From Candidatus Doudnabacteria bacterium RIFCSPHIGHO2_02_FULL_46_11 (GTDB lineage: Bacteria > Patescibacteriota > Doudnabacteria > UBA920 > 2-02-FULL-46-11): a stretch of 32,495 nucleotides of DNA. Made by a program: the position numbers and the translations under genes. The stretch spans positions 2,242-34,736 of the forward strand of contig MFES01000010.1 of assembly GCA_001779955.1 (NCBI GenBank), given 5' to 3'. Of this stretch, positions 1 through 6,788 are shown in pieces. Every line of letters starts with the position of its first letter. Position 1 is the first letter of the stretch. Under the pieces are notes generated by a model, which saw only the letters and a program-made list of their open reading frames with translations, did not search any database and was not told the origin of the DNA.

Positions 1-167
1 GCCACGAGGGCCTCGAGCGTGGCCACCAGGTACTCGGTGGCCGGGGTGTCAATGAAGACCACCCGCCGCGCGCCCTGGGGCAGGGCGCCGAGCACCGCGT
101 CCCGATCCGACGGCGAAAAAAACTTCGCCATCAGGACCGGGATCGCCCCGATCATGACCTTGAACAT
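1..167 (-). CDS. Hypothetical protein, partial (N-terminus MFKVMIGAIPVLMAKFFSPSDRDAVLGALPQGARRVVFIDTPATEYLVATLEALVA..., runs off window)
   Basis: Manual translation of minus strand from ATG at 167; open to window edge; preceded by AGAAAGGG SD-like sequence and a GCCC-TGCGAT-GGGC hairpin; GC-rich like neighbouring ORFs. Confidence 0.55.
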   Translation of the reverse strand, partial: MFKVMIGAIPVLMAKFFSPSDRDAVLGALPQGARRVVFIDTPATEYLVATLEALV

Positions 168-257
168 ATAGCCCTTTCTGCCCATCGCAGGGCAAGAAAG
201 TTTACCCGCCGCTCCCATTAAAGGGCGAAAAAGCGGCAGGCGTTGGAACACAATTTA

Positions 258-418
258 GAGACCCTTAAAGGCCTCTTTCAAATTCATTATTTCGCCCAGG
301 TCAGACCTCTTATCAGTTGAGGTCTGACCTGTAATCTGATGCGAAAATAACTAACTTAAAAGAGGCGGGGACGCGGGCTTTGCCCGACGTCCCCTTCACG
401 CCTCACACTTCCTCCTTT
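258..418 (-). ncRNA. Conserved trailer element, copy A (AAAGGAGGAA box, P1 367-394, long P2 271-366, P3 258-275)
   Basis: Hairpins read from sequence; near-identical to copy C and structurally equivalent to copy B; P2 mismatches are G-U on the minus strand. Confidence 0.5.
297..331. repeat. Palindromic repeat CAGGTCAGACCTC-n9-GAGGTCTGACCTG, copy 1
   Basis: Direct reading. Confidence 0.9.
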
Positions 419-864
419 CTCCGGGTCAAAAAAACCGAGAGGTCCCCCTCCTCGAGTTCTTCAACCGTGCCCATGATGACCGACTGCCCGCATCGGAACT
501 CCAAGCTAAGGCTTGGGTCCGACTCGGGGGCGTGCACGTGGAGAGCGAAATACTCCACGGCATACTCACTGGCCAGCGGGTAGTTCAACTCCTCGCTGTC
601 CAGCGCCAGGTCCATCGCCTCGCGCAGCGTTAGCGCGCGCGGCGAATCGAACGCCGCCGCAGGAATCGACATGAGAAAGCGCACGGTCGCGTCTGCGTCC
701 GGCCCTTTCTCCGGTTCCTGCTCCCAGCAGAAATACAGGTGTGGGAAAAAACTCGCTCCCGCATTCCCGCCGGAACTCCGCTCCAACCCCAGGTACACTC
801 CGGCACCTGGCGCCAGTTGGAGGTTTCCCCGGATTTGCTCGGGCTTCAAACGTCTTCCTTCCAC
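403..864 (-). CDS. Hypothetical protein (array ORF A); GTG start at 864 preferred over the 891 start of the ORF track
   Basis: Long ORF in GC-rich sequence; AGGAGG 5-6 nt upstream of GTG, preceded by TCGC-GGGA-GCGG hairpin as in ORF C. Confidence 0.6.
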   Translation of the reverse strand: MEGRRLKPEQIRGNLQLAPGAGVYLGLERSSGGNAGASFFPHLYFCWEQEPEKGPDADATVRFLMSIPAAAFDSPRALTLREAMDLALDSEELNYPLASEYAVEYFALHVHAPESDPSLSLEFRCGQSVIMGTVEELEEGDLSVFLTRRKEEV

Positions 865-937
865 AGCTTCCTCCTGCCGCTCCCGCGACAAAAAGATTTC
901 AGCCCCTACTATTTTTCAGGGCCAAGAAAACATTTTA

Positions 938-1046
938 GAGACCAAAAGGCCTCTTTCAAATTCACCATTCGACAAGCTCGTGGCAAACTCAAAAGAGGCG
1001 GGGATGCAGCGCAAAGCCGACATCCCCACAAACGCCTACACAGTTC
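938..1046 (-). ncRNA. Conserved trailer element, copy B (P1 1000-1027, P2 949-999, P3 938-953)
   Basis: GGGGATG...CATCCCC hairpin, then GCCTCTTTTGAGTTTGCC/GGTGAATTTGAAAGAGGC with five G-U pairs on the minus strand, then GAGGCC-TTTT-GGTCTC. Confidence 0.5.
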
Positions 1047-1452
1047 CTCCTTTATGACTACCGCGCTCGGCCTTGCGGGCCGCGCGGTCCGCGTCCGCCC
1101 CCAACTCGCCGAGCGTCGTCTCGCTGACGACACCGCCGTCCGCCGGGCGCCACGCCCGGATGACAAACCGGTCTTCCTCGGCTTGCGCCGATTCGACCGG
1201 GATGCCGAACTCGCGGACATAGCTCTCCAGGAGCTCATCCGTGAGTTCAAACTCTTCCACCGGGGCGCCGCAGCACCCCGAGTAGCCCCCGGCCCCGTTG
1301 CCGGGGTCCATCAGGCAAGCGGAGCAACGCCCGCCTGCAATCGGCGGTCCCCCGCCGAGGACACTGCCGAGGCGATACAACTGCCCCGTCTCGGCATCTC
1401 GGAAATAAAATCCGAGATGGGGACCCGAAAGGTCCCGGATATAGCGGGCCAT
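1036..1452 (-). CDS. Hypothetical protein (array ORF B), contains clustered cysteines (CSACLM...SGCCGAP); ATG at 1452 preferred
   Basis: AAGGAGGGCCTT-ATG immediately upstream; same leader/trailer arrangement as ORFs A and C. Confidence 0.6.
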   Translation of the reverse strand: MARYIRDLSGPHLGFYFRDAETGQLYRLGSVLGGGPPIAGGRCSACLMDPGNGAGGYSGCCGAPVEEFELTDELLESYVREFGIPVESAQAEEDRFVIRAWRPADGGVVSETTLGELGADADRAARKAERGSHKGGTV

Positions 1453-1531
1453 AAGGCCCTCCTTCCTGCCCCTCTCGGAACAGTAAGGGTATGAGGGCTT
1501 ACTATTTTTCAGCCCCCAGGAACAAATTTTA

Positions 1532-1692
1532 GAGACCATTATGGCCTCTTTCAAATTTATTATTTCTGCCCAGGTCAGACCTCTTATCAGTTGAGGTCTG
1601 ACCTGTAATCTGATGCGAAAATAACTAACTTAAAAGAGGCGGGGACGCGGCACGAGGCCAGCATCCCCTTCACACCTCATTATTCCTCCTTT
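1532..1692 (-). ncRNA. Conserved trailer element, copy C (P1 1641-1668, P2 1544-1640, P3 1532-1548)
   Basis: Same architecture as copies A and B; identical to A through most of P2. Confidence 0.5.
1571..1605. repeat. Palindromic repeat CAGGTCAGACCTC-n9-GAGGTCTGACCTG, copy 2
   Basis: Direct reading. Confidence 0.9.
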
Positions 1693-2339
1693 CTTACACT
1701 GTCCTCGAACCAGCAACGCTCGAGCAGAGCCAAACCCTGCTCAAGCGTGATGGTGGCGAGGATGACGGTGAAGTCCTCGGGCTCCGCCAGCTGGCCGAGT
1801 GTAATGTCGGCCAGTAGCTTGAGGGCGGGGAGTTGGTAGCCTCCTCCTCCCCGCGACTCGAGCTCCAAAAACGCCTTGCGCGGATACCCCCGCTCGGCGT
1901 CGCCCAAGGCCACATCCTCTGGGTCGTCGAACCCGGAGATGATAATGGCCCCGACGTCGACGCCCGGTTCAGCCACGGACCCAAGGCCCAGAATCTCCAG
2001 CGCCCATGGGCACTGGCCCGGAGCCAACCGAAGATCAACGACCGGGAAACGATAATCCGGAGTACAAGAGTCATGAATCGACCCATATACCCGCGACCAC
2101 CCGCTTTGCGAGTCCTGCCATGTCAGCTCGAGACTGTCCGGCGACAATCCCGCGGCCACAAGGACCCCAAGAAGAGGCTCATACACCTCCTCGTCCCGAG
2201 TCCGAACCAGGTCCTTCCAGACCTGCCTTACGGCCGATCCTTCGACCTGGTCGTTCCAGTACTGCCGAAACGCCTCCTCTCCTTCCTCGGCGAGGAGGGA
2301 GAGAAGCTCGTCCGTGTGGTGGCTCTTGTTAGAGCTCAT
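1680..2339 (-). CDS. Hypothetical protein (array ORF C, MSSNKSHHTDELLSLLAEEG...); ATG at 2339 preferred
   Basis: TAGGAGGTTTT-ATG upstream; CCGC-GGGA-GCGG hairpin before the SD; trailer repeat downstream. Confidence 0.65.
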   Translation of the reverse strand: MSSNKSHHTDELLSLLAEEGEEAFRQYWNDQVEGSAVRQVWKDLVRTRDEEVYEPLLGVLVAAGLSPDSLELTWQDSQSGWSRVYGSIHDSCTPDYRFPVVDLRLAPGQCPWALEILGLGSVAEPGVDVGAIIISGFDDPEDVALGDAERGYPRKAFLELESRGGGGYQLPALKLLADITLGQLAEPEDFTVILATITLEQGLALLERCWFEDSVRKEE

Positions 2340-2567
2340 AAAACCTCCTACCGCTCCCGCGGCAAAAGAGTTTGCCCGGAACCGCCGGACGCGGGAAAGG
2401 GTACTGCCCTCCACCAAAATCAGGTATACGAATGCCTTAACAAATAGGCACATGCGAATATCCGAGCTTGGTGGAAGGAAACACGCGCCGCAAAGGTGAA
2501 GGAAAAATGACGGTTTCGGAAGAGGAAATCAATTGACAGATCAAAGAGAAAAAACTAACCTTAAAAT

Positions 2568-2882
2568 ATGGCTGACGAAAATCTCCATCAACCAGTAATT
2601 AAAGAATACCTCGGCGAATATACCGAGAAAGTTTTATTGCCAGCCATGTCTAATTTACTGGATGAGAAGTTCGATGAAAAACTCGAACCCTTAAAAACAG
2701 ATATTCAGAAACTGCGCAATGAGATGCAGGCCTTGTCGGCCAAGGTTACCAATTACTTGGAGCTTTCCGACAAACGCTATCTGGAACTAAAATATCGCAA
2801 TACTGTTGTTGCCAAATGGGTCAAACAAATCGCCGACAAGGCTGGCGTGGAAATCGATCTGGCCGAACTGGAAAAATATTAA
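2568..2882 (+). CDS. Hypothetical small coiled-coil-like protein
   Basis: 104-aa ORF with heptad-like region (LKTDIQKLRNEMQALSAKVTNYLEL), normal composition for this genome, followed by a clear terminator hairpin. Confidence 0.65.
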   Translation: MADENLHQPVIKEYLGEYTEKVLLPAMSNLLDEKFDEKLEPLKTDIQKLRNEMQALSAKVTNYLELSDKRYLELKYRNTVVAKWVKQIADKAGVEIDLAELEKY

Positions 2883-2958
2883 ACCATAAATTTTCTGATC
2901 TTGACCTCCAATGTCGCCGCGCTGGACATCAAAGGCCTAATTAACAATCATCAACACA

Positions 2959-2988
2959 AAAGGCGGACGCTAATAAGCGTCCGCCTTT
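2959..2988. terminator. Bidirectional hairpin terminator AAAGGCGGACGC-TAATAA-GCGTCCGCCTTT
   Basis: 12-bp perfect stem with 6-nt loop downstream of CDS 2568-2882. Confidence 0.75.
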
Positions 2989-3062
2989 GTTTGCCTTGGG
3001 GAAGGCATGGCAAAAACAAGGCATGTGCTTATTTGCACTACACCTTCCCCAAGAAATCACCC

Positions 3063-3097
3063 CAGGTCAGACCTCGGTCAGATGGAGGTCTGACCTG
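3063..3097. repeat. Palindromic repeat CAGGTCAGACCTC-n9-GAGGTCTGACCTG, copy 3
   Basis: Direct reading. Confidence 0.9.
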
Positions 3098-3130
3098 AAT
3101 AATATTTAGCATTAAACTTTGGGAATTGCT

Positions 3131-3195
3131 TCCCTTCAAACCCATAAAAAAATATTACGAGTTTGAAGGGAGGGCCGACTAAACCACGTCGGCCC
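3131..3195 (-). ncRNA. Trailer-like element without adjacent ORF (P1 3172-3195, P2 3131-3171)
   Basis: GGGCCGAC-GTGGTTTA-GTCGGCCC followed directly by TCCCTTCAAACTC...GGGTTTGAAGGGA. Confidence 0.4.
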
Positions 3196-3305
3196 TAAAA
3201 CCCCTCGACCAGGAATGCCCAATCCCTAAATGCGGCCGGAAGATGCCGCGGAAGCGGGGGGCGGGAGGGCAGGTAGGCCCTGGTCGAAGCTATCGAGGAT
3301 TTTCT

Positions 3306-3401
3306 CCTCGTCTAAATTCGCTATTTCTCCATCAGGCTTGACCTGAAAATAACAAACTTGGACGAAGCCCCGACAACACCTAAACCATAGGTGCGTCGGG
3401 G
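3306..3401 (-). ncRNA. Trailer-like element without adjacent ORF (P1 3368-3401, P2 3306-3367)
   Basis: CCCCGAC...GTCGGGG hairpin directly followed by CTTCGTCCAAGTTTGTTATTT/AGAAATAGCGAATTTAGACGAGG long stem; diverged sequence, same layout. Confidence 0.4.
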
Positions 3402-3748
3402 CAAAAACCCGTCCGTTTTTGAACGCACGGCTGGCGTCGGCTTATAGCAGAAAGCCGCCGCGGCCGCGCGCTCTTTGCTTCCAGCGCGATTGCTGGAAAC
3501 CCGAGGACGGACTCCCCGGGCAATTTCCGGCGCAAGGCTTTGCCTTGACGACGCCGGATAACGAGGCTTGCCGCCCCGGCTGTTTTTTTTACTTGTTCAG
3601 CCCAAGTCTCTATGGCTAGTAGCTCTACATCTACATCTTTCTCCTTCCGCCTCTCGACAAGCTCAAGGCAAAACAGGTTCAGGCCCCTACTATTTTTCAG
3701 GACCCATGAATCGCCGTCGAGCGCGGTAAACTCACGCGCCCGCCGAAA

Positions 3749-3937
3749 CTACTTCGCCTGCCTTGCGCAGCCGCCCTCGCCCCGCCGCAGCTTCGGGCGG
3801 GCGAGCTCCGCGGCCTTCTGGGCCGCGGACGGAATGCGGCCCCCGCGACAGCGGGGGCAACGACCGCCCAACATCTGGGCGGTCGAAGCAGTGCGGCCGC
3901 AGCCGCACTGCTCAAGCGTAACTCGGCCGGTTACCAT
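3749..3937 (-). CDS. Small putative zinc-ribbon-like protein (array ORF D; CGC...CPRC)
   Basis: 62-aa ORF MVTGRVTLEQCGCGRTASTAQMLGGRCPRCRGG...; AAAGGAGGTCGGT-ATG SD preceded by GCCGAGT-CAG-ACTCGGC hairpin. Confidence 0.5.
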   Translation of the reverse strand: MVTGRVTLEQCGCGRTASTAQMLGGRCPRCRGGRIPSAAQKAAELARPKLRRGEGGCARQAK

Positions 3938-4312
3938 ACCGACCTCCTTTCCGCCGAGTCTGACTCGGCGTAAGGGTGTGGTTGTCCGAACCCGCCGAAG
4001 TGCGAGCCGGACGAAAAAAAACTTCGGAACAGGTCTTCCTCTTTCTGTTTAGCCCCGCGGGGGACACGCCCCCTATAGGCGGCCCCGGGCAATCCCGTGC
4101 CTTCGCTAAATACGAAGGAGGGACATCAACAGAAAGCAGTCTCCGCATGGCCGCCTCGGGGCGCGAACAAGCTTGCCCCCTGGGCCCGTGTCGTTTGCGG
4201 ACACCTGTTCCTAACTTTCGAGACATTTAATTGCCTCGCCCTAAATTAGTATCACGTATTACGAATAAAGTATTACGGAATACCTAAACTAGGGCGAAAC
4301 AAAAATATCATC

Positions 4313-4347
4313 CAGGTCAGACCTGCTCTCTCACAGGTCTGACCTAG
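4313..4347. repeat. Palindromic repeat CAGGTCAGACCTG...CAGGTCTGACCT, copy 4
   Basis: Direct reading. Confidence 0.9.
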
Positions 4348-5396
4348 TTAATTGGCTAATACTAAATACCGCATACGGTGAAGTATGCATTGTCACTTCT
4401 ATATATCCCAAACAAACTTACGGATTCTAAAGAATCCTACTTCGTACGGGACAGGCAAAAACAAACATTTCCCTATTCTGAGCACGACACCTGACTGCTT
4501 CTGCCTTTGATTGTCAATGACCGCCTTATACTCTCTCCTCTAAAGAAAGTGCAAGGAAATGCCCAAAAAGAATTTTTTCCGTTCCGGCATCTCACTGCTC
4601 GGGCAAAATCAAGAGCCAGGCGAAAGATTTAAGTAATTCCTGATAAACCCATATGGTGAATATCGAGAAAAACCGTCTCTCGGTTTAAGTCTTATATTTC
4701 CGTTTGCCGTTTTTTTGATAATCGCTACTTATGGCGATGGCGGCAGGGAAATAAAAAACCTCAAAACCTGGCTGATTGATTTTTCGAAAGAACGTTTAGT
4801 TTTTAAAGCGAAACTTTCTCTCTCCTCTTCGTGTCCCTTTTAGGGTCTTGCGAAGAGATTCCGGAGTACAAAAGAGGGTTAGGCCTTTATACTCCGACGA
4901 TCTCTTTATAAGAACGTTTGTTCAGTTTGCCTGGGACGGATTTAACGCAATTTCTTGCATCAGTGATCAACAATCCTTCGGCAGCGCTTTATGGAAGGCG
5001 GTTGGTTCAAAGCAACCGTGTCTTCTTAAGCTAGCTTTTGGGACTTCTTTCGAAGCTTGATCCCTTGGCTTAAAAACCAAACTGTGAATGAACTGTCCAT
5101 TGATCCGTTAAAGGCTTATTCCCCATTCTGGGTGGTGGCCTCTCTCCTCTAGAGATGAGGCACAAACCTTTAGCTAATCGTTTCCTCCTACTTGCCCGCC
5201 TAAATTTCAAAGAAATTTTGGCGGGTGAACTTTACAAATCTCTCCTCGTGTTGTGTAACTTTTATGTTACGCGAGTATTGTATATGATATTTGACTTTTT
5301 GTCAATGATAAGTGATAAAATATATGACTTTTGTTTCTTTTCTTTTATTCAAAGGTTTATCTAGGCTAATTTATCACTAAAATTTGTCATAAAGTA

Positions 5397-5426
5397 TTGA
5401 CAAGACGATAGAAACCATGCTAGACT
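5397..5426 (+). promoter_or_regulatory. Putative sigma-70-type promoter TTGACA-N18-TAGACT
   Basis: Consensus -35, near-consensus -10, upstream of 5472 CDS. Confidence 0.5.
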
Positions 5427-5471
5427 GTATATAAACGGCATCTTTAATCTAAATTCTCCTTCTGAAAAACT

Positions 5472-5903
5472 ATGCCCAAAACTTCAAACTTCAACCCTCA
5501 AAGTCCAACAAATCCTCAAAATCCAAGCTTCAAGAAGCCACATACCTTTGATTTGGAGGCAAGGACGCTAAAATTTGGAAAAAATATAGTAAATTTCTGC
5601 GCAAAACTACCCCAAACTAACGTTTTTAAGCCCATTATTGACCAACTGATCAGATCCGGCACAAGCCTTGGAGCCAACTATTATGAAGCAACCGAAGCCA
5701 GTTCAAGGCGAGATTTCCTCAATAAAATCGCCATAGCTAAAAAAGAGGCTAAAGAAACGCAATATTGGCTTAGGTTATTAGCTGAATTACTACCCTTAAA
5801 AATCACTGATATTAAGACACTTTCAAAAGAGGCGCAAGAATTGAACCTTATTTTTGCGGCCATTATTAGAAACTCAAATTCCAAGCCGAAATTTGATAAT
5901 TGA
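5472..5903 (+). CDS. Four-helix bundle protein (S23/23S rRNA intervening-sequence protein family)
   Basis: FDLEARTLKFGKNIVNFC...LIRSGTSLGANYYEATEASSRRDFLNKIAIAKKEAKETQYWLRLL is characteristic of the family. Confidence 0.85.
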   Translation: MPKTSNFNPQSPTNPQNPSFKKPHTFDLEARTLKFGKNIVNFCAKLPQTNVFKPIIDQLIRSGTSLGANYYEATEASSRRDFLNKIAIAKKEAKETQYWLRLLAELLPLKITDIKTLSKEAQELNLIFAAIIRNSNSKPKFDN

Positions 5904-5916
5904 AGTTTGAAGTTTT
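5478..5916. repeat. 17-bp perfect inverted repeat AAAACTTCAAACTTCAA / TTGAAGTTTGAAGTTTT bounding the four-helix bundle gene
   Basis: Arms 5478-5494 and 5900-5916. Confidence 0.9.
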
Positions 5917-5954
5917 ATTGAGTGTTGAAGTTTGACCATTGAAGTTTATAAACC

Positions 5955-6788
5955 ATGTACGAAAACACCCTCACCCAAATAGGCCTGGACGGCCAGCAAG
6001 CCCTAATTTATGAGGTTTTACTCAAAAACGGCCCTTTGCCAGCCTCTAAAATAAGCCAAAAAAGCCCTTTTAAACGGCCTTTAACCTATAAAATCCTGGA
6101 AGAGTTGCAGGATGTGGGCTTGGTTGAAAAAAGGGAAGATCCGGGCAAAGTGGCTGTTTTCCATCCCCTGCACCCCCAAAAGCTCGGGGAGTTATTAGAT
6201 GAGAAAATAAAAAAGGCCGAACAGGCCAAATACGCGCTAGGGAGCGTAATAGGCCAGCTGACCTCGGATTTTAACTTGATTTCCGGCAAACCCGGCGTTC
6301 AATTTTTTGAAGGCCCGGCCGGCGTTGAAAAAGTTATTTTTGATAATCTAACCTCAAAAACCGAAATATTGTCATATTTAGACATGGGCGCCCTTGATAA
6401 ATACATTCCGGAAATCAACCAGCGCTATATTGCCGCCAGAAAAAGACTGGGAATAAAAAAAAGAAACCTGGTAAACGATACCCCGGAAAACAGGGAACGC
6501 TTAGCAGGCTACCATCGCGACATTACCGAAGTCAGACTAATGAAATTTGCCGATTCTTCAATTCACTTTGCCAGCATGATTCAAATTTACGACGACAAAA
6601 TTAGCTACTTTACCCTAGACCCCGAGCGGATGATTGGCGTAATCATTCAGGATAAAAACATTGTAGACATGCACCGCCAGCTTTATCTTTACACCTGGCA
6701 GTTTGCCAAGCCTTTGCCCGGCCAAGACACTCCCACTACGCCGCCAACCGCGATTGCGGCCGGGCCACGGACGGAATCTCAAGCTTAA
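5955..6788 (+). CDS. TrmB-like HTH transcriptional regulator
   Basis: N-terminal winged-HTH (ALIYEVLLKNGPLPASKISQKSPFKRPLTYKILEELQDVGLVEKRE) plus PLD-like C-terminal segment typical of TrmB-type proteins. Confidence 0.7.
   Translation: MYENTLTQIGLDGQQALIYEVLLKNGPLPASKISQKSPFKRPLTYKILEELQDVGLVEKREDPGKVAVFHPLHPQKLGELLDEKIKKAEQAKYALGSVIGQLTSDFNLISGKPGVQFFEGPAGVEKVIFDNLTSKTEILSYLDMGALDKYIPEINQRYIAARKRLGIKKRNLVNDTPENRERLAGYHRDITEVRLMKFADSSIHFASMIQIYDDKISYFTLDPERMIGVIIQDKNIVDMHRQLYLYTWQFAKPLPGQDTPTTPPTAIAAGPRTESQA

Noticed and set aside
909-1250. Minus-strand ORF 909-1250
   Set aside because: Overlaps ORF B in another frame and runs through the trailer repeat; no SD at its start; likely spurious.
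739-1494. 251-aa plus-strand ORF and other plus-strand ORFs (671-1057, 1833-2447, 2006-2332, 3612-4052, 3976-4230)
   Set aside because: They lie antisense to minus-strand ORFs with good SDs or cross the hairpin repeats; open frames are expected in GC-rich sequence and their protein composition is atypical.
3912-4226. Minus-strand 104-aa ORF upstream of ORF D
   Set aside because: Crosses several leader hairpins and the SD of ORF D; low-complexity Arg/Pro-rich translation.
1-4230. Integron with attC sites
   Set aside because: The array looks cassette-like, but I found no RYYYAAC/GTTRRRY attC core pairs at the repeat ends and no integrase in the window.
4140-4230. tRNA, tmRNA or RNase P RNA in the structured regions
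   Set aside because: No cloverleaf with CCA end or T-loop, no tmRNA tag frame, and no GAGGAAAGTCCGGGC-type RNase P signature recognised.
1-4300. Chimeric contig (foreign GC-rich DNA joined to an AT-richer genome)
   Set aside because: Cannot be excluded without read mapping, but the AGGTCAGACCT palindrome and ACTTCGTACGGGA family occur on both sides, favouring one genome.
1-4350. CRISPR array
   Set aside because: Repeats are palindromic, irregularly spaced and partly diverged; no regular spacer pattern and no cas gene.
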